NCBI GenBank assembly: GCA_016722655.1
Contig: JADKIR010000004.1
Span: forward strand, 3,100,001 to 3,164,000
Direction: 5' to 3'
DNA from: Cytophagaceae bacterium
GTDB lineage: Bacteria > Bacteroidota > Bacteroidia > Cytophagales > Spirosomataceae
Length of the DNA: 64,000 bases
Shown here: piece by piece, positions 24,207 through 32,991 of the stretch
How the letters are laid out: every line of letters begins with the position of its first letter
Position numbering within the stretch: the stretch's first letter is position 1
The notes under the pieces: generated by a model
The model's input: only the letters and a program-made list of their open reading frames with translations
What the model was told of the DNA's origin: nothing
The model's database searches: none
Made by a program: the position numbers and the translations under genes

Positions 24207-25256
24207 TTAAAATTTTGGTTTATATGGTACACAACTCCCACCAACAATCACAATTCGTGAACCTTCTGTTTTTGAAGAAGAATTGAGGAGAGTATTTAAG
24301 ATTTCGATTTTTGAGAAGAGCGATTCAGTACCGAGGTCGGCAGTAACAGGGCAATTCAAAATTTCTTTGTTTTGAACCACAATTTCCACCCCATAAGCTG
24401 TTTGGAGCTTGGATAGAATATTTGAAAGATTTTGTTCATCAAAAATAAATGCTTCGGGTTTTTCGTATTCCTCCTTGTTTTTGACAATTATGATGGGTTT
24501 TTCAACTATACTTTCCAGTAATTTCTCATTGGTTTTAGAAAATACCACCTTCTCGTTTGGCGTTAGAATTACTTCATTTACTGTTTCTGAGGAAATATTT
24601 TTAGCTTTTTTGGTGTTTTCAACAATAACCTTACCGGTCATTACTGCCACTTCAATATCGCCGGATTGCTGATTTTTTTTAATGGTAAAACTAGTTCCCA
24701 ACACCTTGGTAATTATTTCTCCGCTATATACATAAAAAGGTTTTTCGGGATTCTTCGTAATTTCGAAAAAGGCATTGCCTTCTAGTATCACTTTTCTGAA
24801 ATCTCCTTTAAATTTTGCAGGATAAAACAACTTCGAATCTTTTTCAAGTATTACTTTGCTGCCATCAGGTAAAACCAAAGTACTCGTTTTGTCCTTACTT
24901 TCAACTTTTATAATATCGTCATTTTGACTCAAAACAGAATTGGAATATTCATTACTTTGCTGCAGATAGAACCAAGTTCCTAAAGAAATAAATAAAACTG
25001 CTGCTGCAGCTATGGACCATTTTTTCCAATAGTTTCCACCTTCATTTTCTTCTTCTGTATGGTCAGTTATTTGTTCCTGAATCGACTCCCAGATCCGGTT
25101 TTCTATTTTTTGTTTTTCCGAAATATCCAAATCTTCCTCCTCAAGTTCTTTGATGGAATCAAACCATATATCTACCAGACGCCTGTCATCTTTTCTAAGC
25201 GAATTGTCGAGGTATTTCTGTAGAATTCTGATAAATACTTTAGGCCTGATATTCAT
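24207..25256 (-). CDS. FecR-like anti-sigma factor
   Basis: A 349-residue inner-membrane regulator. The cytoplasmic N-terminus (1-80) binds the sigma factor; it starts with RILQKYLDNSLRKDDRRLVDIWFD, typical of Bacteroidota FecR. One membrane span, WSIAAAAVLFISLGTWFYLQ, lies at about 80-99. The periplasmic FecR domain (about 125-225) shows TLVLPDGSKVILEKDSKLFYP and a VLGTSFTI segment. The C-terminal DUF4974-like part (about 265-340) has FIFDEQNLSNILSKLQTAYG, which resembles the STN domain it is thought to contact on SusC. It lies between the sigma gene and susC, the normal order. Confidence 0.93.
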   Translation of the reverse strand: MNIRPKVFIRILQKYLDNSLRKDDRRLVDIWFDSIKELEEEDLDISEKQKIENRIWESIQEQITDHTEEENEGGNYWKKWSIAAAAVLFISLGTWFYLQQSNEYSNSVLSQNDDIIKVESKDKTSTLVLPDGSKVILEKDSKLFYPAKFKGDFRKVILEGNAFFEITKNPEKPFYVYSGEIITKVLGTSFTIKKNQQSGDIEVAVMTGKVIVENTKKAKNISSETVNEVILTPNEKVVFSKTNEKLLESIVEKPIIIVKNKEEYEKPEAFIFDEQNLSNILSKLQTAYGVEIVVQNKEILNCPVTADLGTESLFSKIEILNTLLNSSSKTEGSRIVIVGGSCVPYKPKF

Positions 25257-25417
25257 ATTTAACCATCAAAAGCCCGATATTTTTTGGCTTTCAATAGATA
25301 AGTAAGTTGAGTGTGTGTTTTTCCGCAATAAATATTAGAAAATATTTAAAAAATTATATTTATTTATCAGTTACTGATAAAATATCTTTATTTAATGCAA
25401 AATAAAATTTGGAAATA

Positions 25418-25969
25418 TTAAACCTGAAACTCTTTGATGTGTTGTCTGATAGAATGAAGAGAGTGAGCCAGGTGATACTCCACTGTACGTGTTGAAATTT
25501 TCAGGAAAAGAGCAATCTCTGCGGGAGTTTTGTCTTCTATTTTGTTAAGTCTGAAAATAATCTGGGTTCTTTCCGGCAATTTGGACATGGCAGTATCAAT
25601 TGCTTGTTTCAAGTCGTTCAGTGCCAATATCTCCTCGGTCTGATGATCAAAGTCTTCGAATGAAAGAGCATGGAGGTTGTAATAGTTCTGACGAATCAAA
25701 CGGGCTTTAATTCGGTTAATAATGTTAAATTTCACTGCTCTGAGGAGGTATCCCTGCAAATTCTGGATATTTAAAGTCTCTCTTCTTTCCCAAAAATCAA
25801 CAAAAATTTCCTGAACCACTTCTTCAGCTTCGGCTTCGGCGTGTAGTTTTCTTTTTGCCAACACATACATGTCATGCCAGTACCGCCTGTAGATTTTCTG
25901 AAAGGCTACAGCATCGTCCTGGCTTGTTTTAAAAACCAAAACCTGATCTGTTTCGCCTTGAGGTTGCAT
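25418..25969 (-). CDS. ECF RNA polymerase sigma factor
   Basis: A 183-residue sigma-70 family ECF factor, controlled by the adjacent FecR. Region 2 (about 20-90) has AFQKIYRRYWHDMYVLAKRK and EEVVQEIFVDFWERR. Region 4 (about 120-180) has LPERTQIIFRLNKIEDKTPA and ISTRTVEYHLAHSLHSIRQH, a helix-turn-helix. I take ATG 25969 (MQPQGETDQVLVF) as start, since the 29 residues upstream are hydrophobic and atypical. It is separated from fecR by 161 bp of AT-rich DNA, more than usual. Target promoters probably include that of susC. Confidence 0.92.
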   Translation of the reverse strand: MQPQGETDQVLVFKTSQDDAVAFQKIYRRYWHDMYVLAKRKLHAEAEAEEVVQEIFVDFWERRETLNIQNLQGYLLRAVKFNIINRIKARLIRQNYYNLHALSFEDFDHQTEEILALNDLKQAIDTAMSKLPERTQIIFRLNKIEDKTPAEIALFLKISTRTVEYHLAHSLHSIRQHIKEFQV

Positions 25970-26290
25970 ACTATGTTTGTTAAGATGAAGGTTTATTTCG
26001 ATTGGGAAGCAAGTAAATAAATTAATTTTAGAAAAAAAAAGAGTTGGAAGGTACAAAAAAATGATTCTTGAAAATTATACTTAAACAGAATTTTATTTGG
26101 AAAAGAAAATGGAAATTTCGGATTATCAAAAATAGTATTTTAAAAGATTGAATATTAATATTATACTAAATAGAATTAGTAAAAGTTTTTAATTGATTTT
26201 TTGAGAAGAGTAATATTTTTATCGTGTTTTTTTATAAAAAGACGGATAATTTTTATTGATAATTTAACAAAAGTATAATTATTGATTTTA

Positions 26291-26320
26291 TTGTTAATCT
26301 CAGTTTATCCGCTTAGTTTG
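26291..26320 (+). promoter_or_regulatory. candidate promoter for the phosphodiesterase gene
   Basis: TTG (26291-26293), 19 bp, then TTAGTTTG (26313-26320), seven of eight positions like TAnnTTTG, placed 28 bp before ATG 26349. The divergent gap 26057-26348 is very AT-rich and otherwise holds nothing I can name beyond the unassigned sigma-gene promoter. Confidence 0.4.
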
Positions 26321-26348
26321 GATCGTTATTTCTCTAACCGCTTTATAT

Positions 26349-27290
26349 ATGAAATATTTGATTTTGTTCCTGCTTTCATTCGAATTGTTCGCTCAAAAGC
26401 CCAAAACCATTGTGATTATAGTTGATGGAATTCCCTATGATGTTATTCAAAAACTGAAACCCAAAAACCTGTACAAAATTGCTGAAAAAGGTGGGCTGGC
26501 ACAGGCTTATGTAGGAGGTGAAAAAGGTGGTAAGTCCCAATCCCCAACCATTTCAGCAGTAGGATACAACAGCATGTTGACAGGCGTATGGACCAATAAA
26601 CATAATGTTTGGGGCAATGGCATTGAGGCTCCCAACTACAATTTTCCTACTTTTTTCAAAATTGCCAGAGACCAAAAACCAGAGCTTAAACTTGGAATAT
26701 TTTCTACGTGGCTTGACAACCGCACCAAGCTTCTGGGTGAAGGTTTGCCCCAAACCAATCATTTCAAAATGGACATCGCATTTGATGGCTTTGAATTGGA
26801 TACTTTGAGTTTTCCCCATCGACCTGATAAAAAATATATAAAGGATATTGATGAATTAGTCACAGCGAAAGCTACCGAAACCATCAAAACTAAAAGCCCG
26901 GATTTGTCGTGGTTGTATCTGGAATATACCGTCGATATGGGTCATAAATATGGTGATAGTGAACAGTTTTACCGGTCGGTTTACCATGCTGATAGTCTGA
27001 TAGGGGAGGTTTATAAAGCTATTATTGAACGTGAAAAGATGACAAAAGAAAAATGGTTATTGGTAATAACTACCGACCATGGCCGTGATGCAAAAACCGG
27101 AAAGAATCACGGCGGGCAGTCAGACAGAGAAAGAATCACCTGGATTTGTACCAACCAGCCCAACACTAACGGAAGATTTCAAAATGGTCTGGCAATAGTA
27201 GATATTTTCCCTTCGGTTTGCCAGTTTATGAATATCAAGATTCCTGAAGCTGTGAAAAAGGAATTGGAAGGGGTTTCTTTTTTGAGATGA
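26349..27290 (+). CDS. secreted alkaline phosphatase-superfamily phosphodiesterase
   Basis: A 313-residue nucleotide pyrophosphatase/phosphodiesterase-like enzyme with a short signal peptide (MKYLILFLLSFELFAQ). Metal ligands of the superfamily are visible: Asp in IVDGIPYDVI, a nucleophile Ser or Thr region SQSPTISAVGYNSMLTG, the TTDHGRD pair and the final His in GKNHGGQSDRERITW. It probably hydrolyses phosphodiester or phosphate monoester substrates in the periplasm. It is a lone gene, ending 7 bp before the tRNA terminator on the opposite strand. The substrate is unknown. Confidence 0.87.
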   Translation: MKYLILFLLSFELFAQKPKTIVIIVDGIPYDVIQKLKPKNLYKIAEKGGLAQAYVGGEKGGKSQSPTISAVGYNSMLTGVWTNKHNVWGNGIEAPNYNFPTFFKIARDQKPELKLGIFSTWLDNRTKLLGEGLPQTNHFKMDIAFDGFELDTLSFPHRPDKKYIKDIDELVTAKATETIKTKSPDLSWLYLEYTVDMGHKYGDSEQFYRSVYHADSLIGEVYKAIIEREKMTKEKWLLVITTDHGRDAKTGKNHGGQSDRERITWICTNQPNTNGRFQNGLAIVDIFPSVCQFMNIKIPEAVKKELEGVSFLR

Positions 27291-27296
27291 AAAAAA

Positions 27297-27325
27297 AATA
27301 ACGCACCGGCAATCAGTGCGTTATT
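27297..27325 (-). terminator. rho-independent terminator of tRNA-Ser
   Basis: AATAACGCAC (27297-27306) and GTGCGTTATT (27316-27325) form a perfect 10-bp stem with a 9-nt loop. On the minus strand it is followed by a T-run that starts within the stem end. It lies immediately 3' of the tRNA. Confidence 0.85.
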
Positions 27326-27326
27326 G

Positions 27327-27413
27327 CAGAGAGGAAGAGATTCGAACTCTCGATACAGTTACCCGTATACTACCTTTCCAGGGTAGCTCCTTCAACCACT
27401 CGGACACCTCTCT
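27327..27413 (-). tRNA. tRNA-Ser (anticodon GGA)
   Basis: An 87-nt class II tRNA with a 7-bp acceptor stem (AGAGAGG/CCTCTCT), anticodon arm CTACC-CTGGAAA-GGTAG with anticodon GGA (reads UCC and UCU), a long variable arm and T-loop GTTCGAATC. The discriminator is G. The CCA end is not encoded; GCA follows the acceptor stem. The position A1-U72 instead of G1-C72 is slightly unusual for serine. Confidence 0.96.
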
Positions 27414-27450
27414 GAATGGTAATGTTTTCACAAAATTAGTGAATTATTCC

Positions 27451-28511
27451 TTATGGAGAAAGCTCACCAGCGATATTAGTCTCTAATAATTTCTTAATAA
27501 CACTTTTCTGAGCCAAAGCCCACATCATTTTTGTAATTGCAGCCTCAGTGGTCATATCTGCACCCGAAATCACACCAATTTCCTGTAATCTTTTTCCGGT
27601 GGCATAATTGTTCATATCTACTTTACCACCTGTACATTGTGAAATATTCAAAATAAAAATTCCATTCTTAATTGCTGTTTCCAATGTATCGATGAACCAA
27701 TGTTCCGATGGGGCATTTCCAGAGCCATAAGTTTCTAAAATTACCCCTTGTAATTTTTTTTGAGAGAAAAAATGCTTTACATATTCCTGTTTTATTCCCG
27801 GAAAAAGCTTGAGCAATCCCACTTCAGAACTCATTTCTTTCGTAAAAATTGGCTCTTTTTCAGAAGTACAACCCCTGATAACATTTTTGTTGAAATCAAT
27901 ACTCACCCCAATTTCAGCCAGATAAGGAAAATTTTCCGAATCAAATGCATCAAACTGGCTGCTCTCCCGCTTTTTGGCCCGGTTTCCTCTTAATAATCTG
28001 CCATTGAAATATATGCATACTTCAGGCAAACAAACCAGGTTTTTTGAATGACAAGCCACAATTTCGATAGAGGTAATCAGATTTTCGCGTGCATCAGTCC
28101 GGGGTATTCCAATGGGCAATTGTGCTCCCGTAAAAATGACAGGCTTATTGATGTTTTGTATCAAAAGCTCAAAGCAGAGGCTGAATAAGCCATGGTGTCA
28201 GTTCCATGTAATATCACAAAACCATCAAAATTAGGGTAGTTTTGTTGGATAATATCTACCAATTGAAACCAAGTCTCAGGGCTTACATTGGAGGAATCGA
28301 TCGGACTTTCAAAGGTGACAAAAGAAATCTCTGAATTTAGTCGGTTTACTTCAGGAAGATTCTTCAATATCTGATCAAAATCAAAAGGTATCAGACTTTC
28401 AGTGTCATGGTCAAATACCATCCCCAAAGTGCCACCGGTGTAAATAATCAATACCTTTGGAGCCTGATTTTTACTGCTTGTTATTATGATTGGTTTATTC
28501 TTCAATTTCAT
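27451..28511 (-). CDS. ansA: type I L-asparaginase, frameshifted as given
   Basis: Hydrolyses L-asparagine to aspartate and ammonia; type I enzymes are cytoplasmic, and no signal peptide is seen. The N-terminal part (117 codons) has the first active-site Thr in IIYTGGTLGM and the second in LHGTDTMAYSASALSF. It then stops at TGA (28161-28163). The next frame carries on at once with LIQNINKPVIFTGAQLPIG and runs to 27451 with CTGGKVDMNNYATG and the C-terminal domain. Adding one T to a run of four (28163-28166) restores one frame of about 353 codons, the normal family length. The start at 28511 overlaps the TPR gene by 17 bp. Confidence 0.88.
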
Positions 28512-28821
28512 CCAAAAAAATTTGATAGCTTCCTTTTAATTCTGCCAATGCTTTACTTTTTCCTTGTTTTTGGGCTAAATCTATGCCTGTTTTGAAAAAA
28601 ACTTCGGCTTTTTGATATTTTTCGGTTTCAAAAAAAAAGTTAGCTGCCTGATAATATGTGGGTAAGTATTCCGGAAATTTTTGTAGCAACAAATCAAAAA
28701 GTTCCTCCGATTTTTCTTTGTTTTCTTTTAAATACTCCAATGCAAGAGCATAATAGTTAAATGGCTCCCCAGGATCATTTTCAATTTCCTGATTCAAAAA
28801 AAATATTCGTTCGGCTTGCAT
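28495..28821 (-). CDS. tetratricopeptide repeat protein, 108 aa
   Basis: A small TPR protein. Two or three helical repeats cover residues about 5-95, for example NPGEPFNYYALALEYLKENK-like and PTYYQAANFFFETEKYQKAEVFFKTG. They probably mediate protein contacts. I choose ATG 28821 (MQAERIFFLNQEI); the longer frame to 28869 would run through a perfect palindrome and encode a low-quality N-terminus. It overlaps the asparaginase start by 17 bp and is co-transcribed with it. The partner is unknown. Confidence 0.75.
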   Translation of the reverse strand: MQAERIFFLNQEIENDPGEPFNYYALALEYLKENKEKSEELFDLLLQKFPEYLPTYYQAANFFFETEKYQKAEVFFKTGIDLAQKQGKSKALAELKGSYQIFLDEIEE

Positions 28822-28847
28822 ACTTTGATTTGGTGCTTTAGATTTGT

Positions 28848-28871
28848 AATTGTTATGCATGCATAACAATT
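28848..28871. repeat. perfect 24-bp palindrome upstream of etfB
   Basis: AATTGTTATGCA followed directly by its exact reverse complement, with no spacer. It lies 47 bp before the etfB ATG and 26 bp before the chosen TPR start. A good -7 element for the minus strand (TAATTTTG, 28897-28890) is just upstream, so the palindrome would fall at the start of the TPR-ansA transcript. It is a likely operator for a dimeric regulator. Confidence 0.6.
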
Positions 28872-28918
28872 TTTAACCTTATTTTTCATCAAAATTATAA
28901 TTATTAAACCAAAATAAT

Positions 28919-29653
28919 ATGAAAATATTGGTTTGTATTTCAAATGTGCCTGACACTACCGCCAAAATCGCATTTGAAGAAAACAATACGAAGTTAAGCA
29001 AAAACGGAGTCCAGTACATTATTGGTGCCTACGATGATTATGCATTGGCAAGAGCCGTTGAGTTAAAAGAGACCCATGGTGCTATGGTTACGGTTCTTAA
29101 TGTGGGTCTGGCCGATGGTGAGCCTCAAATAAGAAAAGCCCTTGCGATTGGTGCCGATGATGCTGTAAGAATTGATGCCGAACCCACCGATAGTTTTTTT
29201 GTGGCGACTCAAATCGCCGCTTATGCTGAAGGTAAAGATTTTGATTTGATTCTGATGGGTCGTGAAACTACGGATTATAATTCCGGCGTTGTTCATGGAA
29301 TGGTAGGTGCTATGCTGGGTTTGCCTTCTTTCTCACCGGTAATGGAACTGAATATAGAAGGACAAACAGCTACGATTTCGAAAGAAATAGAAGGTGGAAA
29401 ACAAAAAATAGAAACTACTTTGCCTGCTGTGATGGGTTGTCAGGAGCCTATTGCTGAATGGAAAATACCTAATATGCGTGGAATTATGGCAGCCCGAACC
29501 AAGCCTCTTCAAGTGCTGCCAGCAGTGGGAGAGTCGGTTACCAAAATTGTCAATTACGAACTACCTCCTGCCAAAGGTGCATGTAAAATGATCCCGGCTG
29601 AAGAAGCAGGTACATTGATTAAGCTTTTACAAACAGAAGCCAAAGTGTTATAA
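28919..29653 (+). CDS. etfB: electron transfer flavoprotein, beta subunit
   Basis: A 244-residue EtfB that with EtfA forms the FAD/AMP heterodimer passing electrons from acyl-CoA dehydrogenases to the quinone pool. Family marks are MKILVCISNVPDTTAKI, AYDDYALARAVELKE, the nucleotide loop ALAIGADDAVRID and the LMGRETTDYNSGVVHGMVGAMLG signature of beta subunits. It lies 28 bp before etfA. MeaB elsewhere in the window fits a cell oxidising fatty and branched acids. Confidence 0.95.
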   Translation: MKILVCISNVPDTTAKIAFEENNTKLSKNGVQYIIGAYDDYALARAVELKETHGAMVTVLNVGLADGEPQIRKALAIGADDAVRIDAEPTDSFFVATQIAAYAEGKDFDLILMGRETTDYNSGVVHGMVGAMLGLPSFSPVMELNIEGQTATISKEIEGGKQKIETTLPAVMGCQEPIAEWKIPNMRGIMAARTKPLQVLPAVGESVTKIVNYELPPAKGACKMIPAEEAGTLIKLLQTEAKVL

Positions 29654-29681
29654 TTTTTTCAAAACGAATTAAAAAATTGTC

Positions 29682-30620
29682 ATGTCTATATTAATTTTCA
29701 CTGAATTGGCCGACGGAAAGTTTAAGAAAAGCTCTCTGGAAGCTATAAGTTATGGTTCAAAAGTCGATGGTTCTGCTCCGGTTGTTTTGGCAATTGGCGA
29801 GGCCGGAGAAGATAGTCTTGCTGAAGCAGGTCAGTTCGGTGCTTCAAAGGTTATTTATTCTCCACAGAATCAGGAAAATATCATGGTTTACAGCCAGGCA
29901 TTGCTTCAGGCTATTGAAAGCACTGGTGCCATAATTGTGGTTTCAGTAAAATCGGCTCTGGCTGATGCCGTAATGGCTAGAGCTGCTGGTACATTAAAAG
30001 CTGCTTTGATCGGAAATGTGACCGAATTGCCCGATACATCCAATGGATTTGTGGTTAAAAACAGTATTTTCTCTGGAAAAGCATTTGCAAAAACAGAGAT
30101 GAAATCTGAGGTGAAATTTCTGCAAATCAAAAAGAATGTGGTTGAGGCTATCCCCCAAACAGGGTCTGCAGTCGTAGAAACTGTAAATTTTGCTACAGAT
30201 AACATGGGTTCAAAAGTTATTGATACTCAAAAAGCAAGCGGGCAATTATCGTTACCCGAAGCCGACATCGTAGTTTCTGGAGGGAGAGGAATGAAAGGCC
30301 CCGAACACTGGCAGCCATTACTCGATTTGGCACAGGCATTGGGTGCAGCCACAGGTTGTTCAAAACCCGTTTCTGATCTCGATTGGAGACCTCACCATGA
30401 ACATGTGGGTCAAACCGGCGTAAAAGTGGCTCCAAATCTTTATATTGCCTGCGGTATTTCAGGTGCTATTCAGCATTTGGCCGGAGTCAATTCATCAAAA
30501 GTGATTGTGGTTATCAATAAAGACCCGGAGGCACCATTTTTCAAAGCAGCAGATTATGGAATTGTTGGTGATGTTTTTGAGGTATTACCCAAACTTACTG
30601 AGGCAGCAAAATTATTGTAA
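29682..30620 (+). CDS. etfA: electron transfer flavoprotein, alpha subunit
   Basis: A 312-residue EtfA, the FAD-binding subunit. The N-terminal domain (1-190) opens MSILIFTELADGKFKKSSLE. The C-terminal FAD domain has VSGGRGMKGPEHWQPL, ATGCSKPVSDLDWRPHHEHVGQTG and the classic IACGISGAIQHLAGVNSSK, KDPEAPFFKAADYGIVGD signature. It is the last gene of etfBA, ended by a clear terminator 23 bp downstream. Confidence 0.96.
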   Translation: MSILIFTELADGKFKKSSLEAISYGSKVDGSAPVVLAIGEAGEDSLAEAGQFGASKVIYSPQNQENIMVYSQALLQAIESTGAIIVVSVKSALADAVMARAAGTLKAALIGNVTELPDTSNGFVVKNSIFSGKAFAKTEMKSEVKFLQIKKNVVEAIPQTGSAVVETVNFATDNMGSKVIDTQKASGQLSLPEADIVVSGGRGMKGPEHWQPLLDLAQALGAATGCSKPVSDLDWRPHHEHVGQTGVKVAPNLYIACGISGAIQHLAGVNSSKVIVVINKDPEAPFFKAADYGIVGDVFEVLPKLTEAAKLL

Positions 30621-30642
30621 TCTTATTTTGTAATAAATAATA

Positions 30643-30680
30643 ACGGTACTCTCAAAAACGAGGGTACCGTTTTTGTTTTT
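30643..30680 (+). terminator. terminator of etfBA
   Basis: ACGGTACTCTC (30643-30653), loop AAAAAC, GAGGGTACCGT (30660-30670), then TTTTGTTTTT. The 11-bp stem has one T-G position that pairs only in plus-strand RNA. Confidence 0.88.
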
Positions 30681-30771
30681 AATAATTTAGAATTTAAAAT
30701 AATATCGAAAATCATGATATAAGTCTTTTGAAATTGCGTTTTAATATTATTAATTAGTGCCAAATAAATTA

Positions 30772-30779
30772 TATTTTTG
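30772..30779 (+). promoter_or_regulatory. candidate -7 element for the OmpA/PD40 gene
   Basis: TATTTTTG, a full match to TAnnTTTG, 95 bp before ATG 30875. No clear TTG lies at the expected upstream distance. The gap 30681-30874 shows nothing else. Confidence 0.35.
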
Positions 30780-30874
30780 TAAATCGTTATCAAACGTTTA
30801 TTTCAAAGTCTAAATAATTAGATTATTTTTTCATTGGAATGTTTTTTAAAGTTTTAGAGGATCTATTTAAATAA

Positions 30875-32962
30875 ATGAAAATCAGATTATTGTTTTCATT
30901 TTTGCTGCTTAATTATTTTAATTCCCTATCACAGGAAGTGCTTTGGGCTACTAAAGTATTGGAAAAATCCTCAGAAACAGCTGATGAAGCTTATTCGCCT
31001 AAATATCGTGGGATTCAAATTCTTGGAAAGCCCAACGTTTTGCCACAAATCGTTAGTTCCCCGTGTAGCTGGAGGCCTACGGGTTCTGGATTCGGTGAAG
31101 ATTATATTAAAGTTGGATTTGATAAAGCTATCAAAATCAGGCAAATAATTGTGGGAGAAACTGTGAATCCTGGAGCAATAGGGAGGATTTTTGGTTACAC
31201 ACCATCAAACCAGGAAATCCTGCTCTTTGAAAATACGCAACCGGCTCCACGCCAGAGTGGAAGAATCTGGAATGTGATTATTCCTGAAACAGCTCAGGAG
31301 ATTTCTTCAATTAAGCTTTTGATTGTGCATCAGTTGTCTAAAGGAATGAAGGAAATTGATGCTGTCGGAATTTCTAACTCAGAAACTCCATTTACAGCCA
31401 AAATCAATGTTGCTCCAAACATCCCCGGTGATTTGCAAAAAGATAACCTCGGACCCAATATCAACTCAAAGTTTGGAGAAGTGGCACCTTTGGTTTCGCC
31501 TGACGGGAAAAATCTTTATTTTACCAGATTAAATCACCCTGAAAATTTTACCCAGAAATCTGGAAAAAATGAAAGAGCAAACGAGATCCAGCAGGACATC
31601 TGGGTGTCGAAACTTTCTAAAAACGGAATGTGGGAACAGGCTCAAAATATAGGCGAACCCCTCAATAATCCTCAAAATAATGCTGCAGCAACTATTTCAG
31701 CCGACGGGAAAAGCCTTTTTGTATTGAATGTATATTTGCCAAATGGCCGATTTGTCGCCGGGCTTTCAAAGGCCACTTTGAAAAATAAAAAGTGGGAATT
31801 ACCCAAACAAATCAGAATTAATGACTTTCAGGCATTGGAATATTATGATGAAAAACTTAAGCTAAAAACTACTGTAACTGAATATGCCATCAGCTCTGAT
31901 GAAAAGTATTTAATAATGGGACTGAAACGTAATGAAACTTATGGTGATAAGGATTTATATGTTTCATTTAAAAATAATGATGAAAGCTACTCGAGACCGG
32001 TAAATTTAGGAAGTATCATCAATTCTGCCGGTAATGAAGGTTCTCCATTTTTAGCTGCTGACAATAAAACCCTTTATTTTAATTCCAATGGGCATCCGGC
32101 TTATGGAGATGCAGATATATTTGTCACTACCAGACTCGATGACACCTGGACCAATTGGTCCGAACCGATTAATCTTGGTCCCGTAATTAACTCTCCGGAG
32201 TGGGATGGTTATATTACAATTCCGGCATCGGGTGAATACGCCTATTTTAGTTCTTCAAAAAATAGTATCGGTTCTGATGATATTTTTAAGGTAAAACTTT
32301 TTCCTGCTATAAAACCTCAGATTGTTAACCTTTTCGATTTCCAGTTTAAAGATAAAGCCACCCAGTCCCTTTTACTTCCGATTACCAATATTCAGATGCT
32401 GGAAACTGGTAAAGATACTATGAAAGTTAATGCACCGGTTATTACATTCGAGGAAGAAACCAGTACCTATAAGACTATACTTGTTACCGGTAAAAAATAT
32501 CAGTTAATTGCAAAAATTGATGGTTATGGGGATCTGAATACTGTCGTGGACTTAACTAAGGAAACCAGATACAAGGAAATTAAGAAGATTTTTGATCTGC
32601 TCCCTATGGTTCAGGGTCAAAAAATTGTTCTTCAAAACTTACTTTTTGATCAGGGCTCAGCTGTTATTCGTGAGGAATCATTTGAGGAATTGGGAAAAAT
32701 AAAGAGCATAATGCAAGATAATCCTACTATGGAAATATTGCTGGAGGGACATACTGACAATCAGGGAGATATGTTTAAAAATATTAAACTGGCAGAAGAC
32801 AGAGTACTCGCTGTTAAAAAATATCTCTCTGAAGTAGGCAACATTGATCCTTCAAGAATAAAGATAAAATCATGGGGGCCATATAAGCCAGTGATAAGAA
32901 ATTCGAGCGAAGAATCCCGAAAGAAAAATCGGAGGGTTGAGTTTTCCATTATCAAAATGTAG
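30875..32962 (+). CDS. OmpA family protein with PD40 beta-propeller
   Basis: A 695-residue exported protein (signal peptide MKIRLLFSFLLLNYFNSLSQ). An N-terminal discoidin-like region lies at about 25-170. A WD40-like PD40 propeller follows at about 190-480 (LVSPDGKNLYFTR, ISADGKSLFVLN, YITIPASGEYAYFSSS). A linker domain and a C-terminal OmpA/MotB peptidoglycan-binding domain come last (about 580-695, with LEGHTDNQGD and KKNRRVEF). It presumably anchors an envelope complex to peptidoglycan, as related Bacteroidota proteins do near the type IX secretion machinery. It precedes the GT2-GT39-GT2 cassette by 29 bp. Confidence 0.88.
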   Translation: MKIRLLFSFLLLNYFNSLSQEVLWATKVLEKSSETADEAYSPKYRGIQILGKPNVLPQIVSSPCSWRPTGSGFGEDYIKVGFDKAIKIRQIIVGETVNPGAIGRIFGYTPSNQEILLFENTQPAPRQSGRIWNVIIPETAQEISSIKLLIVHQLSKGMKEIDAVGISNSETPFTAKINVAPNIPGDLQKDNLGPNINSKFGEVAPLVSPDGKNLYFTRLNHPENFTQKSGKNERANEIQQDIWVSKLSKNGMWEQAQNIGEPLNNPQNNAAATISADGKSLFVLNVYLPNGRFVAGLSKATLKNKKWELPKQIRINDFQALEYYDEKLKLKTTVTEYAISSDEKYLIMGLKRNETYGDKDLYVSFKNNDESYSRPVNLGSIINSAGNEGSPFLAADNKTLYFNSNGHPAYGDADIFVTTRLDDTWTNWSEPINLGPVINSPEWDGYITIPASGEYAYFSSSKNSIGSDDIFKVKLFPAIKPQIVNLFDFQFKDKATQSLLLPITNIQMLETGKDTMKVNAPVITFEEETSTYKTILVTGKKYQLIAKIDGYGDLNTVVDLTKETRYKEIKKIFDLLPMVQGQKIVLQNLLFDQGSAVIREESFEELGKIKSIMQDNPTMEILLEGHTDNQGDMFKNIKLAEDRVLAVKKYLSEVGNIDPSRIKIKSWGPYKPVIRNSSEESRKKNRRVEFSIIKM

Positions 32963-32991
32963 TATTTTTGTTCTGAAATAATGATTTATCT

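Noticed and set aside
25363..25381. Inverted repeat TTTATCAG-TTA-CTGATAAA between fecR and the sigma gene
   Set aside because: A short AT-rich stem in very AT-rich DNA; could be an operator but nothing distinguishes it from chance.
28161..28166. Programmed frameshift in the asparaginase gene
   Set aside because: The codon before TGA would slip from TTT to CTT without a usual slippery heptamer or nearby stimulating stem, and asparaginases are not known to use frameshifting.
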